Positions 19,611-30,382 of a stretch of 64,000 nt of DNA are shown here, in pieces. The number at the start of each line of letters is the position of its first letter. Positions within the stretch are counted from its first letter, which is position 1. Origin of the DNA: Microbacteriaceae bacterium (GTDB lineage: Bacteria > Actinomycetota > Actinomycetes > Actinomycetales > Microbacteriaceae); contig WQZN01000009.1 of the NCBI GenBank assembly GCA_009780695.1, positions 32,704-96,703 of the forward strand. The letters are read 5' to 3'. Below the pieces are notes generated by a model, which had not been told where the DNA came from, did no database searches, and saw nothing but the letters and a program-made list of their open reading frames with translations. A program made the position numbers and the translations under genes.

Positions 19611-22505
19611 TCAGCCGAGCAGCTTCCACGGCTGCTTCTTCGCGGCTGCACCGGGCACGTCGCCCTGGGTCCACCACTGGGCCTGGTACTTCACCCCCTC
19701 GTACTCGACGACATCGCCTGTGTCGAAGGCGCGCGTCGCCGTCCACAGCGCCGTGCCGTCGGGTGCGGTCGCGATCTGCGCCCAGACGACCTTCTTCGAC
19801 GCTCCGGGGACATCGCCCTTCGTGTACCACTGCGCCTGCCAGGTCGCCCCGTCATAGCTCACGAGGTCGCCCGCGTTGTAGACGACGGTGGCGCTCCAGG
19901 CGGCCGGGGCCGGCGTCGACACGGGCAGCGTCAGCCCGACGACGACCGGGTCGTGGTCGGAGGCCGCGAACGGCTCGCTGCCGTCGAAGAGCTGGGTCGC
20001 GTTGTAGTTGTACCGGCTGTAGTCGAAGGCGACCGATTCCTGCGCGTTGATCTCCCAGACATCCGCACCGGTCACCATCTTCAGCGCCGCCGCGTTCGCG
20101 AGCACATGGTCGATCGAGCCCATGAGCGTGTTGTACGAGTACGTGCGCCCCGCGGGATCGAACAGGCCGCCGAGATCGGTGTAACCCGCGGAGTACAGCG
20201 TCTCCATCGGGTCCTCGTGCGAATACGAGTTCAAGTCTCCGAGCAGGAAGATCCGATCGGTGCCCACCTGCGCGGCGACGCGGTTCGCGAAGGCGAGGGT
20301 GTCCTGCGCCTCGTGCACCCGGGTCGCGTTGTAGCCTCCCTGGTCGACGGCGGGGGACGAGGTGTCCTCGGCGTCGCCGGGGTAGAGGCCCGCGGCGTCC
20401 GCCCCCTTCGACTTCCAGTGGCTCGCGACCACGAGGAACGCGTCGGCCGCGCTCGCTCCGGCCGCCGTGAACGCCTGGGCGAGCGGTTCGCGCGCGATCG
20501 AGAACGGCTGACCGGCGTCCGAGTCCCCGGTCAGCACGGTCGAGGTGCCGACCGGCGCCACATCCGCCGGCTTGTAGATGAGCGCCGTGCGGATGACGTC
20601 CTGCTCGGTGATCGGCGGCAGCTGGTCGGCTGCGGGGGAAGGCACGTAGGCCCAGACGTCGGAGCCCGCCGCCGCGTTCAGCGCGTCGACGAGGCCGGCG
20701 AGCGCGGTGTCGCGCGGCTCGCCGAACTTGGCCGAGTTCTCGACCTCCTCGAGCGAGACGATCGATGCGCCGAGACGGTTGATGCCGGTGACGATCTTCG
20801 CCTGCTGACGCGCGAAGCTGGCATCGTCCGCCGCGCCGCGCGGGCCGCCGTCGCCGCCCGTGGTCGTGCAGGTGTTCACGGCGATGCGGTTGCCGTCGCG
20901 GTCGGTGTAGTACGAGCACGTGCCGAGCCCGGCGGCGACGAACTTCTCGCCCGTCATCGGGAAGTAGCTCTGCACGTTGAAGGTCGCGAGGCGCGCGTCG
21001 CCGCCGACGGCAGCGGGCTGTTCGTTCGTCGTGCGGGTGTCGCTGAAGGTCGCGACGGATGCCCCGTCATCGGTCACCTGCGCGGTGGGCTGGAAGTTCC
21101 ACAGGCTGAACCGGTAGTCGAGGATCACCGGCTCGTGGAACGTCACGGCCGAGCCCACGCGCACCGGGTTCGCGGGCGTCAGCCAGGGCAGCGGCGTGCC
21201 CGTGTTCGCCTTGGCGCTGTAGTTCAGGCTCGAGCCGTCGTCGAGCGTGATCGTGCGCGCGGCGTTGTCGGCCGCGGTCGCCTGGGCCGCCGCGGAACCG
21301 GCGGTGCCGGCATCCGTCGGCTGGCGTAGCGGCGTGTCGCCCGCGGCGAGGGTGAAGGAGCCGTACCAGTTCGCGTTGTAGTTGTCCGAGACCGTGAAGT
21401 CGCCCTGCGGCGCCATGAGCTCGCCCTCGTGGGCCTGCTTCTGCGCGTCGGTGGCCAGCTCGGACCAGGGCAGCGCGTCGGGGACGACCGGGGCGAGCGG
21501 GGTCGCGAGCTCGGTGACGGTCGGCGAGGTGATCTCGACAGCGCCCTGATACTCCTGGACCTGTCCGGTGACCGTCACGCTCTCGCCGATGTGCACCTGT
21601 GCGGCCGAGATCGAGCCGAAGACGAAGATCGCGTCGGAGGCTCCCGGCGTCCTGTCCTGTGCGGCTGTGCCGCCGGCGCCGCCCGTTTCGAGGTAGAAGC
21701 CGTTGAAGCCGCCGGTCGGATAGGCGGCGGTCACGACGCCCTCGGTCGTGACGGTCTGCCCCGCGAGCGGCGAGGTGCCGGTCGTGCCCTGGATCTCCGC
21801 GATCGAGACCGCGGCCGGGGTGCCGCCCGTGTCGCCCGAGCCGCCGTCGGACGGGGGCGTCGCGACCCCGCCGTCGGACGCGGCGTCCTGCGGGGTCGGC
21901 GCCGCCGCCGTGAAGTCGGCGGCGTTGTCGTCGGTGTCGGTTCCCGCGGCATCCCGCTGATAGCTCAGCGCGACCGAGTTGCCCGTCGCCGCGGTGCCCT
22001 CGGGCGCGTTGCTCGTGCCCCAGCCGATCCGGTCGATCACGCCGGCGTCTGCGGGCAGCACACCGGTCGTGCTCGCGGCGAGGTACAGAGTGCCGCCGCC
22101 CGCGCCGGGGTTGATGCTGCCGCCCGTCGAGAGGTCGGGGGCCGGCAGATCGGCGCCGTTCGCGCCGTTGCTCGGCAGCTGGATGAGGAAGTGGCCGTGC
22201 GCGGCCACGGTGCCGGTCAGGGCGAAGACCTGCGAGCCGCTCGGCACGACCGTGCTGGTCGGCGCGCGATACTGCAGGCTGTCGCCGGTGAGGGCGATCG
22301 CCGCGTCGGTCGGGTTGTACAGCTCGACGAACTTGTCGAGGAACGACGCCCCGGCCGAGCCGCCGTTGACGTACGCCTCGCTGATGACGAGCCCCGTGCT
22401 CGCGGGGGTCGCGAACGCCGGTGCGGTGAGGCCTGCGCCGAGCAGGCCGGCCGCGACGGTCGCGGCTGATGCGAACGCGAGCGTCCGCTTCGGGGTTGAG
22501 GGCAT
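19611..22505 (-). CDS. Secreted ExeM/NucH-like nuclease with lamin-tail and two chitin-binding-like modules
   Basis: 964 residues. A signal peptide ends near AFA-TPA (residue 33). A lamin-tail domain (~35-155) contains FVELYNPTDAAIALTG. An OB-fold region follows (~265-370) with VSIAEIQGTTGTSPLAGQ. The endonuclease/exonuclease/phosphatase catalytic domain (~530-860) carries VSLEEVENSAK, VASHWKSKG, LLGDLNSYSHEDP and ASDHDPVVVGL, i.e. the Glu, Asp-x-Asn and Ser-Asp-His motifs. Two C-terminal repeats of ~45 residues (YNAGDLVSYDGATWQAQWY; FDTGDVVEYEGVKYQAQWW) look like CBM5/12 chitin-binding modules. Likely an extracellular DNase/phosphoesterase held on chitin or the cell wall. ATG 22505 has GGAGGTG eight bases upstream. 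Confidence 0.9.
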   Translation of the reverse strand: MPSTPKRTLAFASAATVAAGLLGAGLTAPAFATPASTGLVISEAYVNGGSAGASFLDKFVELYNPTDAAIALTGDSLQYRAPTSTVVPSGSQVFALTGTVAAHGHFLIQLPSNGANGADLPAPDLSTGGSINPGAGGGTLYLAASTTGVLPADAGVIDRIGWGTSNAPEGTAATGNSVALSYQRDAAGTDTDDNAADFTAAAPTPQDAASDGGVATPPSDGGSGDTGGTPAAVSIAEIQGTTGTSPLAGQTVTTEGVVTAAYPTGGFNGFYLETGGAGGTAAQDRTPGASDAIFVFGSISAAQVHIGESVTVTGQVQEYQGAVEITSPTVTELATPLAPVVPDALPWSELATDAQKQAHEGELMAPQGDFTVSDNYNANWYGSFTLAAGDTPLRQPTDAGTAGSAAAQATAADNAARTITLDDGSSLNYSAKANTGTPLPWLTPANPVRVGSAVTFHEPVILDYRFSLWNFQPTAQVTDDGASVATFSDTRTTNEQPAAVGGDARLATFNVQSYFPMTGEKFVAAGLGTCSYYTDRDGNRIAVNTCTTTGGDGGPRGAADDASFARQQAKIVTGINRLGASIVSLEEVENSAKFGEPRDTALAGLVDALNAAAGSDVWAYVPSPAADQLPPITEQDVIRTALIYKPADVAPVGTSTVLTGDSDAGQPFSIAREPLAQAFTAAGASAADAFLVVASHWKSKGADAAGLYPGDAEDTSSPAVDQGGYNATRVHEAQDTLAFANRVAAQVGTDRIFLLGDLNSYSHEDPMETLYSAGYTDLGGLFDPAGRTYSYNTLMGSIDHVLANAAALKMVTGADVWEINAQESVAFDYSRYNYNATQLFDGSEPFAASDHDPVVVGLTLPVSTPAPAAWSATVVYNAGDLVSYDGATWQAQWYTKGDVPGASKKVVWAQIATAPDGTALWTATRAFDTGDVVEYEGVKYQAQWWTQGDVPGAAAKKQPWKLLG

Positions 22506-22670
22506 CCGTGCCCACCTCCAGATCGATTCATGTGCGTGAACGATGCGTCGCATATGGGTGCGACAAGAGAACGACCGTAGAGGCGGCGGGCACCGACGAG
22601 AAGATCGGCATCTGAACGGCAGGTGACGGATGCCGCAGGCGGCGGCCCGGGGCACCGTCGGCCGCCCGGC

Positions 22671-22707
22671 TAGAGTTGTGGCATCCCTGTCAACAGCGCT
22701 TTAGGAG
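22671..22707 (+). promoter_or_regulatory. thrS promoter and ribosome-binding site
   Basis: TAGAGT (22671-22676) is a likely -10, giving a leader of about 30 nt, too short for a T-box. AGGAG at 22703-22707 stands eight bases before GTG 22716 and decides the start over the in-frame GTG at 22707. Confidence 0.6.
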
Positions 22708-22715
22708 TGGTTCCC

Positions 22716-24683
22716 GTGGCCGACGGCTTCGAACTCTTCCCCGATCGGAAGGTTGTCGCGATCCGCGTCAACGGCGAGCTGAAGGACAAGGCGACCACGA
22801 CGACGCCCGACGATGTGGTCGAGCCCGTCGCCATCGATTCCCCCGACGGCCTGAACATCCTGCGCCACTCGACGGCGCACGTCCTCGCCCAGGCCGTGCA
22901 GCAGGTCAACCCCGACGCGAAGCTGGGCATCGGCCCGCCCGTCACCGACGGCTTCTACTACGACTTCGGCGTCACCGAGTCGTTCACCCCCGAGGCGCTC
23001 AAGGAGCTCGAGAAGACGATGCAGCGCATCGTCAACCAGGGCCAGCGCTTCGTGCGCCGCGTCACGACCGACGACGACGCGCGTGCCGAGCTCGCCGCCG
23101 AGCCGTTCAAGCTCGAGCTCATCGGGCTCAAGGGCGGCGCGGCTGCCGGCGGCGACAACGAATCCGTCGAGGTCGGCGCGGGCGAGCTGACCATCTACGA
23201 CAACGTGGATGCCAAGACCGGCGAGACCGTCTGGAAGGACCTCTGCCGCGGCCCGCACCTTCCCGACACCAAGCTCATCGGCAACGGCTTCGCCCTCACC
23301 CGCGTCGCCGCCGCCTACTGGCGGGGCAGCGAGAAGAACCCGCAGCTGCAGCGCATCTACGGCACCGCGTGGCCCACCAAGGACGAGCTGCGCGCCTACC
23401 AGACCCGGATGGAGGAGGCCGCGAAGCGCGACCACCGCAAGCTCGGCGCCGAGCTCGACCTGTTCTCGTTCCCCGACGAGATCGGCTCGGGCCTCGCCGT
23501 GTTCCATCCCAAGGGCGGCATCATCCGCGCCGAGATCGAGGGCTACCTGCGTCAGCAGCTGCTCACGAACGGCTACGAGCTCGTCAACTCGCCGCACATC
23601 ACCAAGGGCGCCCTGTTCGAGACCTCCGGCCACCTGCAGTGGTACAAGGACGGCATGTTCCCGGCGATGCACCTCGACGAGGAGACGGATGCCGAGGGCA
23701 ACGTCACCCGGCAGGGCCAGGACTACTACCTGAAGCCCATGAACTGCCCGTTCCACAACCTGATCTTCCGCGCGCGCGGCCGCTCGTACCGCGAGCTGCC
23801 CCTGCGGCTCGCGGAGTTCGGCACGGTGTACCGCTACGAGAAGAGCGGCACCCTCTCGGGCCTCACCCGCGTGCGCGGCCTGACCCAGGACGACGCCCAC
23901 GTCTACGTGACCGACGAGCAGGTCAAGGGCGAGATCAAGAACCAGCTCGAGTTCGTCTTCGAGACGCTGCGCGGCTACGGCCTCTCCGACTTCTACCTCG
24001 AGCTCTCGACGCGCGACCCCGAGAAGTCGGTCGGCACCGACGAGCAGTGGGAGATCGCGACCGAGACCCTCCGCCAGGTCGGTCTCGAGTCGGGCCTCGA
24101 CCTCGTTCCCGACCCGGGCGGCGCCGCGTTCTACGGCCCGAAGATCTCGGTGCAGGCACGCGACGCCATCGGCCGCACGTGGCAGCTGTCCACCGTGCAG
24201 CTCGACTTCAACCAGCCCGCGCGCTTCGAGCTCGAGTACACCGCGAGCGACGGCACGAAGAAGCAGCCGGTGATGATCCACCGCGCGCTGCTCGGCTCGA
24301 TCGAGCGCTTCTTCGCGATCCTGCTCGAGCACTACGCCGGCGCGTTCCCGGTCTGGCTCGCGCCGGTGCAGGCGATCGGCATCCCCGTCGCCGACGAGTA
24401 CGCGCCCTACCTCGACGAGGTCGCCGCGAAGCTCACGGCCGCGGGCGTGCGCGTCGAGGTCGACCACTCCGATGACCGCATGCAGAAGAAGATCCGCAAC
24501 GCGGCGAAGGCGAAGGTCCCGTTCCAGCTCATCGCCGGCGAGGAGGACCGGTCTGCGGGCACAGTCAGCTTCCGCTTCCGCGACGGCAGCCAGCTCAACG
24601 GCATCCCGGTCGACGACGCGATCGCGAAGATCACCGCGTCGATCGCCTCGCACGAGCTGGTCGACACCGCGTGGAGTGAGTGA
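22716..24683 (+). CDS. thrS: Threonyl-tRNA synthetase
   Basis: 655 residues. The editing domain has [10 protein letters not shown]. The class II core has motif 2 [16 protein letters not shown], and the catalytic zinc ligands appear in PMNCPFHN (Cys), DDAHVYV (His) and [14 protein letters not shown] (His, also motif 3). The anticodon-binding domain is C-terminal. Only ~47 residues precede the editing domain, and these align with the second half of the usual TGS domain (VNGELKD), so the N-terminal TGS is truncated. Stop and next start overlap (TGATG). Confidence 0.97.
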   Translation: MADGFELFPDRKVVAIRVNGELKDKATTTTPDDVVEPVAIDSPDGLNILRHSTAHVLAQAVQQVNPDAKLGIGPPVTDGFYYDFGVTESFTPEALKELEKTMQRIVNQGQRFVRRVTTDDDARAELAAEPFKLELIGLKGGAAAGGDNESVEVGAGELTIYDNVDAKTGETVWKDLCRGPHLPDTKLIGNGFALTRVAAAYWRGSEKNPQLQRIYGTAWPTKDELRAYQTRMEEAAKRDHRKLGAELDLFSFPDEIGSGLAVFHPKGGIIRAEIEGYLRQQLLTNGYELVNSPHITKGALFETSGHLQWYKDGMFPAMHLDEETDAEGNVTRQGQDYYLKPMNCPFHNLIFRARGRSYRELPLRLAEFGTVYRYEKSGTLSGLTRVRGLTQDDAHVYVTDEQVKGEIKNQLEFVFETLRGYGLSDFYLELSTRDPEKSVGTDEQWEIATETLRQVGLESGLDLVPDPGGAAFYGPKISVQARDAIGRTWQLSTVQLDFNQPARFELEYTASDGTKKQPVMIHRALLGSIERFFAILLEHYAGAFPVWLAPVQAIGIPVADEYAPYLDEVAAKLTAAGVRVEVDHSDDRMQKKIRNAAKAKVPFQLIAGEEDRSAGTVSFRFRDGSQLNGIPVDDAIAKITASIASHELVDTAWSE

Positions 24684-25276
24684 TGGCCCGGCTGTCGCTC
24701 GACGACTACGAACCGCACGACGAGGCGGAGGGTCAGGCGTCCCCGGAGGTCGCCGACCCCGCGCACCTCGCGGGAGTGCCGGACGAGTTCCAGCGGCTGT
24801 GGACGCCCCACCGCATGGTCTACATCCAGCAGGGGCAGCAGCGCCCGCACGGCGACGACTGCCCGTTCTGCGTCGCGCCGTCGCTCGGCGACGAGGAGTC
24901 ACTCATCGTCCACCGCGGCCAGACCGCCTTCGCGCTGCTCAACCTGTTCCCGTACAACAGCGGCCACCTGCTCGTATGCCCGTACCGGCATATCTCGCAG
25001 TATGACGAGGCGACAGCCGTCGAGGTCGCCGAGATCGGCGAGATTACGCAGACCGCGATGCGCGTCATCCGGGATGTCTCGCACAGCGACGGCTTCAACA
25101 TCGGCATGAACCAGGGCGCCGTCGCCGGCGCGGGCATCGAGAGCCACCTGCACCAGCACATCGTGCCGAGGTGGTCGTCCGATGCGAACTTCCTGCCGAT
25201 CATCGCTAAGACCAAGGCCCTGCCGCAGCTGCTCGGCGAGGTGCGCGCGACGATCGCGCAGGCATGGCCCAGCTGA
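24683..25276 (+). CDS. HIT-family hydrolase (Ap4A phosphorylase-like)
   Basis: 197 residues. The histidine triad is ESHLHQHIVPRW. The N-terminal CPFCVAP motif and FPYNSGHLLVCPYRH are typical of the actinobacterial diadenosine tetraphosphate phosphorylase group (Rv2613c type), which also lies directly after thrS in mycobacteria. It probably cleaves dinucleoside polyphosphates, which aminoacyl-tRNA synthetases produce. The ATG overlaps the thrS stop. In mycobacteria pgsA, an acyltransferase and pimA follow; here pdxS follows directly. Confidence 0.88.
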   Translation: MARLSLDDYEPHDEAEGQASPEVADPAHLAGVPDEFQRLWTPHRMVYIQQGQQRPHGDDCPFCVAPSLGDEESLIVHRGQTAFALLNLFPYNSGHLLVCPYRHISQYDEATAVEVAEIGEITQTAMRVIRDVSHSDGFNIGMNQGAVAGAGIESHLHQHIVPRWSSDANFLPIIAKTKALPQLLGEVRATIAQAWPS

Positions 25277-25301
25277 ACCGCCCATCTAAACTGGAGGCAC
25301 T

Positions 25302-26191
<890 letters not shown>

Positions 26192-26192
<1 letters not shown>

Positions 26193-26812
26193 TGAGCGGC
26201 TCCACCGAGAACGCCGGCGTCCGCGTCGGCGTTCTCGCTTTGCAGGGCGACTTCCGCGAGCACATCGCGGTGCTGCGCGAGCTCGGGTCGGATGCCGTGC
26301 CGGTCAGGCGGCCGGCGGAGCTGGCATCCGTCTCGGGACTCGTCATCCCCGGTGGCGAGTCCACCGTCATGGACAAGCTCTCGCGCATCTTCGCGCTGCG
26401 CGAGCCGCTCGTCGCGGCGATCGCGGGCGGCCTGCCCGTCTACGGAACGTGCGCGGGCCTCATCATGCTCTCCGACCGCATCGTCGACGGCATCGAGGGG
26501 CAGCAGACCCTCGGCGGGCTCGATGTGACGGTGCGCCGCAACGCGTTCGGCGCGCAGCGCGAGTCCTTCGAGACCGAGCTTCAGATGCCCGTGCTCGGCG
26601 ACGCGCCGATGCACGCGGTGTTCATCCGCGCGCCGGTGGTCGAGGCCGTGGGGGAGCGGGCGACCGCGATCGGCACGCTCGCCGACGGGCGCGTCGTCGC
26701 CGTCGAGCAGGGCAACCTGCTCGGCACGTCGTTCCACCCCGAGGTGACCGGCGACTACCGCTTCCACGAGTACTTCCTCGCCAAGGTGCGCGCGCATAGC
26801 CTGACCGCATGA
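26192..26812 (+). CDS. pdxT: Pyridoxal 5'-phosphate synthase glutaminase subunit PdxT
   Basis: 206 residues, class I glutamine amidotransferase delivering ammonia to PdxS. Motifs: LALQGDFREH, IPGGEST, nucleophile Cys in YGTCAGLIML, and the His-Glu pair in FHPEVTGDYRFHEYF. ATG 26192 overlaps the pdxS stop by one base; a TTG six bases earlier is unnecessary. The gene ends in a 4-nt ATGA overlap with the DUF1697 gene. Confidence 0.97.
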
Positions 26813-27336
26813 CCGGTTACGTCGCCCTGTTGCGCGGGGTCAATGTCGGCGGCATCACGGTGAAGTCGGCCGAGCTGGCAGGGCTGTTCCGCTCCCTCGG
26901 CTTCAGCGCCGTGCGCACGGTGCTCGCGAGCGGCAACGTCGCGTTCGAGTGCGATGAGAGGGATGCCGGCGAGCTCAAGCACCGCATCGAGCAGGCCCTG
27001 CGCGAGCGCTTCGGCTACGACGCCTGGATCGTTCTCGTGACGCGCGAGAAGCTCGCCGAGATCGTCGCGGCGTTCCCCTTCGACGCGGAGCGCGAGGGGT
27101 GGCATCCCTACGTCCTCTTCGCGTCCGATGCCGAGCACCTGCGCGAGCTCGCCGCGCTGTCGCCCGAGCTCGACCCGGACGAGGAGGCCGTCGCCCCGGG
27201 CGACGGCGTGCTCTACTGGCAGCTCAACATCACCGTCGGCAGCACCAACACCAAGCTCGCGAAGATCGCCGCGAAGGCCCGGTACAAGCCGACGACGACG
27301 AACCGGAACCTCAGGACGCTGCGCAAGCTGCTGTAA
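26809..27336 (+). CDS. DUF1697 family protein
   Basis: 175 residues. The N-terminal YVALLRGVNVGG followed by LASGNVAFE is the DUF1697 signature, and the C-terminal KLAKIAAKARYKPTTTNRNLRTL with conserved NRN closes the family. Function is unknown. It overlaps pdxT by four bases, yet TAGCCT (26797-26802) stands six bases before the ATG, so it may also have a leaderless promoter inside pdxT. Confidence 0.85.
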   Translation: MTGYVALLRGVNVGGITVKSAELAGLFRSLGFSAVRTVLASGNVAFECDERDAGELKHRIEQALRERFGYDAWIVLVTREKLAEIVAAFPFDAEREGWHPYVLFASDAEHLRELAALSPELDPDEEAVAPGDGVLYWQLNITVGSTNTKLAKIAAKARYKPTTTNRNLRTLRKLL

Positions 27337-27405
27337 CGGCGCGACCGGGCGCTTGTCGGCTCTCGCGCGCTCGGAACCGCCAGGACGGGGCCGGTCGTGC
27401 GCGCG

Positions 27406-28218
27406 TCAGCGGCGCGCGGTCGCCGTCCACTGCTCGCGCACGATGGCGGCCACGGCGTCCGGGTCCTCGAGCGGGGCGATGTTGCGCACGCCGTGCAGGG
27501 TCCGCGTGCGGGCATCCGCCATCTTGTCCGTCATCGCCTGCGCATCGGCCGGCCCCCAGCCGTCCCGCGCGTCGCCCGCCACGAACACCGTCGGGACCTC
27601 GACCGCCTCGGCCGCGGCCTCGAGCGAGGGGCGATCGAGCACGAACGACTTCGCGGCCTGGATGAAACCGCGGCGCTCGACGTGGGCGAAGCCGCTGCGG
27701 ACGATCCGCACCGCCTCGGGGTCGACCGCCAGGGTGCGCGGAGTCAGCACCGACTGCAGCGCGCGCCGCTGGATGAACGGAGCGAAGCCGAGGGCCCGGA
27801 CGAGCGGCAGCGAGATCGCGAGGTCACAGCGCTCGCGGCCCGCGATCGGTGCGACGGGCGCCCCGATCGAGACGAGCGAGCGGATGCGCCGCGGGGACTC
27901 GAGCGCCGCCGCGATGCCGACCTGGCCGCCCCAGCCGTTGCCGACCCAGTCGGCGCGGTCGATGCCGAGCGTGTCGAGCACCTCGAACGCCGCGAGGGCG
28001 CACTCGGCGATCGTGCTGGCCCGGTGCAGCGGCTCGCTCGCGCCGAACGACGGACCGTCGATGAGCACGAGCGTCCGCAGCCGCTTCAGAACCGGCACCA
28101 TGCGATCCCAGCTGTGCGAGTCGACGAAGAAGCTGTGCCAGAGCACCGCAGCCTCGCGGGGCCCCTCCTCGACGCGCACACCCAGCCGCCCGAGACGGGT
28201 GGGCAGCGTGATCGGCAT
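27406..28218 (-). CDS. Alpha/beta hydrolase-fold protein lacking catalytic residues
   Basis: 270 residues with a clear alpha/beta hydrolase layout: LWHSFFVDSHSWDRM, LVLIDGPSFGASEP and a C-terminal VFVAGDARDGWGPAD acid loop. The nucleophile elbow reads VGNGWGGQVG, with Gly95 where Ser, Asp or Cys is required, and the usual His position reads Asn246 (RNIAPLEDPDAV). It is therefore probably not a hydrolase; a binding or scaffold role, or catalysis of another kind, are the options. On the minus strand TAGACT lies six bases before the ATG (28225-28230), suggesting leaderless expression. Convergent with the DUF1697 gene. Confidence 0.8.
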   Translation of the reverse strand: MPITLPTRLGRLGVRVEEGPREAAVLWHSFFVDSHSWDRMVPVLKRLRTLVLIDGPSFGASEPLHRASTIAECALAAFEVLDTLGIDRADWVGNGWGGQVGIAAALESPRRIRSLVSIGAPVAPIAGRERCDLAISLPLVRALGFAPFIQRRALQSVLTPRTLAVDPEAVRIVRSGFAHVERRGFIQAAKSFVLDRPSLEAAAEAVEVPTVFVAGDARDGWGPADAQAMTDKMADARTRTLHGVRNIAPLEDPDAVAAIVREQWTATARR

Positions 28219-28281
28219 ATCAGGAGTCTAGAAGTCGCGCGGGGTGCGCCCGGTCTGCCCGCCGCCGCCGGACAGCGCGGA

Positions 28282-28313
28282 TAGACTTCGACGAACGCTG
28301 TTTTCAATCAGGA
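28282..28313 (+). promoter_or_regulatory. Promoter and ribosome site of yebC
   Basis: TAGACT (28282-28287) is a likely -10, giving a ~25-nt leader that includes CAGGAG, five to six bases before the ATG. No clear -35 is visible in the GC-rich upstream sequence. Confidence 0.55.
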
Positions 28314-28318
28314 GATGT

Positions 28319-29080
28319 ATGTCCGGGCATTCCAAGTGGGCGACGACCAAGCACAAGAAGGCGGTCATCGACCAGCGTCGTGCGAAGTCGTTCGCGAAGC
28401 TCATCAAGAACATCGAGGTCGCGGCGAAGACCGGCGGCGCCGACCTCAGCGGCAACCCGACCCTCGCCGACGCCGTCCAGAAGGCGAAGAAGACGTCGGT
28501 CCCCAACGACAACATCGACCGCGCGATCAAGCGCGGTGCCGGCCTCACCGGCGAGGTCATCGACTACGCGACCATCATGTACGAGGGCTACGCCTCGGGC
28601 GGCGTCGCGCTGCTCGTCGAGTGTCTGACCGACAACAAGAACCGCGCGGCCGCCGAGGTCCGCACGGCGATGTCACGCAACGGCGGCACGCTGGCCGACC
28701 CGGGCTCGGTCGCCTACAACTTCAGCCGCAAGGGCGTCATCACGGTCCCCGCCACGGGCACCACCGAGGACGACGTCATGATGGTCGTGCTCGACGCCGG
28801 CGCCGAAGAGGTCACCAACAACGGCGACACCTTCGAGGTGCTCACCGAGGCGGCCGACATGGTCGCGACGCGTGCGGCGCTGCAGGCCGCGGGCATCGAC
28901 TACGACTCGGCGGACGTCGAGTTCGTGGCATCCGTCAAGGTCAACGCCGACGCCGAGACGGCCCGCAAGGTGTTCCGGCTCATCGACGCCCTCGAGGACA
29001 GCGACGACGTGCAGAACGTCTACACCAACCTCGACCTGTCGCCCGAGGTCCAGGCCGAGCTCGAGGCCGACGAGGACTGA
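28319..29080 (+). CDS. yebC: YebC/PmpR family protein
   Basis: 253 residues. The start [14 protein letters not shown] is the family hallmark, followed by [35 protein letters not shown] and a three-domain layout. Recent work links the family to translation of proline-rich stretches; it was earlier described as a transcriptional regulator. It lies three bases upstream of ruvC, the usual actinobacterial arrangement. Start fixed by CAGGAG and the motif. Confidence 0.95.
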   Translation: MSGHSKWATTKHKKAVIDQRRAKSFAKLIKNIEVAAKTGGADLSGNPTLADAVQKAKKTSVPNDNIDRAIKRGAGLTGEVIDYATIMYEGYASGGVALLVECLTDNKNRAAAEVRTAMSRNGGTLADPGSVAYNFSRKGVITVPATGTTEDDVMMVVLDAGAEEVTNNGDTFEVLTEAADMVATRAALQAAGIDYDSADVEFVASVKVNADAETARKVFRLIDALEDSDDVQNVYTNLDLSPEVQAELEADED

Positions 29081-29083
29081 TCC

Positions 29084-29668
29084 GTGGCGCTGCGCGTGCT
29101 CGGGGTCGACCCGGGCCTCACACGCTGCGGCTACGGGGTGATCGACGCCGACCGCGCACCGTCGCTGGTGCGGGTCGGCGTCGTCCGCACTCCGGCCGAC
29201 ATGGAGCACGGGCAGCGGCTCGTGCGCATCCTCGCCGGGCTGCGCGAGGTCATCGACGAGACGCAGCCGCAGCAGCTCGCGCTCGAGCGTGTCTTCGCCA
29301 ACAACCAGCGCAACACCGTGATGGGCGTGGCACAGGTCTCGGGGCTCGTGATCCACGAGGCGGCCGCCCGCGGCATCCCCCTCGAGCTCTTCACGCCGAG
29401 CGAGGTGAAGAGCGCGATCACGGGCTACGGCAACGCCGACAAGCCGCAGGTCGGCGAGATGGTGAAGCGCATCCTGCGCCTCGAGGCGGTGCCGAAGCCG
29501 GCGGATGCCGCGGATGCCCTCGCCCTCGCGATCGCGGCGTCGTGGCGCGCGGCGCGAGGGATGCCCGTCGCAGCGCCCCGCGGCCTGCCACCGGCCGCCA
29601 CGGGCTCGCTCACTTCCGCGCAACGCGCGTGGCTCGCCGCGGAGAAGGCCTCGCGCAAGCAGTTCTGA
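29084..29668 (+). CDS. ruvC: Crossover junction endodeoxyribonuclease RuvC
   Basis: 194 residues. Resolves Holliday junctions as a homodimer with RuvAB. Catalytic acids are visible in LGVDPGLTRCGYG (Asp7), LALERVF (Glu) and KPADAADALALAIA (C-terminal Asp pair). The GTG start follows GAGGA in the end of yebC. The C-terminal ~35 residues (AARGMPVAAPRGLPP onward) extend past the catalytic core. Confidence 0.96.
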   Translation: MALRVLGVDPGLTRCGYGVIDADRAPSLVRVGVVRTPADMEHGQRLVRILAGLREVIDETQPQQLALERVFANNQRNTVMGVAQVSGLVIHEAAARGIPLELFTPSEVKSAITGYGNADKPQVGEMVKRILRLEAVPKPADAADALALAIAASWRAARGMPVAAPRGLPPAATGSLTSAQRAWLAAEKASRKQF

Positions 29669-29725
29669 ACATCTGTTCGAGTGTCGCTGCCTCGTGATGT
29701 CGGGGGCTCCGCATAGCCTGAGGCC

Positions 29726-30382
29726 ATGATCAGTTCTCTGCGCGGCGTCGTCCTGCGCGCCACGGGCGCCGAGCTCGTCATCGAGGTCGGCGGTGTGGGC
29801 TACCTGGTCAACGTCACGCCCGAGCACGCTCTGACGCTGCGGGTCGGCGACGAGGCGTTCGTGCACACGTACCTCATCGTCCGCGAGGACGCGCTCACGC
29901 TCTACGGCTTCCTCGACGCCGAGCAGCTCGAGGTCTTCGAGCTGCTGCTCGGCGTGAACGGCGTCGGCCCGAAGTCCGCGCTCGGCGTGCTCGCCGTGCT
30001 GACGCCCGATCAGGTCGCGGCCGCCGTGCAGGCCGACGACGACGCGGCGTTCCGCAAGGTCAGCGGCATCGGGCCCAAGACGGCCAAGCTCATCACGGTG
30101 CAGCTCGCCGGGAAGCTGCACGCAGTCGCACCGACCGCGGCGGCGAAGCCCAAGGCCACCGCCGCGCGCACGGTCGCCGACGACGTCCGCATCGCTCTCA
30201 TCGGCCTCGGCTGGCCTGAGAAGACCGCCGCGGGCGCCGTCGACGAGGTGCTCGCCGAGCTCGGCGACGCGGCGGCCGACGCCTCGGCGGCATCCGTGCC
30301 CGCTCTGCTGCGCCGCGCGCTCGCCCTGCTCGGGCCTGCCGCGGCACATGGCAGCGCCCAGACGGCGGGGGCGGCCCGATGA
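29726..30382 (+). CDS. ruvA: Holliday junction branch migration protein RuvA
   Basis: 218 residues. Tetrameric junction-binding protein: N-terminal OB fold ([23 protein letters not shown]), two helix-hairpin-helix motifs ([17 protein letters not shown] and [15 protein letters not shown]), and a C-terminal domain III that contacts RuvB ([16 protein letters not shown]). TAGCCT (29714-29719) is six bases before the ATG, so it may start a leaderless ruvAB message separate from yebC-ruvC. ATGA overlap with ruvB. Confidence 0.97.
   Translation: MISSLRGVVLRATGAELVIEVGGVGYLVNVTPEHALTLRVGDEAFVHTYLIVREDALTLYGFLDAEQLEVFELLLGVNGVGPKSALGVLAVLTPDQVAAAVQADDDAAFRKVSGIGPKTAKLITVQLAGKLHAVAPTAAAKPKATAARTVADDVRIALIGLGWPEKTAAGAVDEVLAELGDAAADASAASVPALLRRALALLGPAAAHGSAQTAGAAR

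Noticed and set aside
22677..22715. T-box leader before thrS
   Set aside because: The leader from the likely -10 to the start is only about 30 nt and lacks the T-box sequence and specifier hairpin.
27337..27405. Terminator between DUF1697 and the degenerate hydrolase
   Set aside because: Only a 7-bp CGACCGG/CCGGTCG pairing over a long distance was found, too weak to call.
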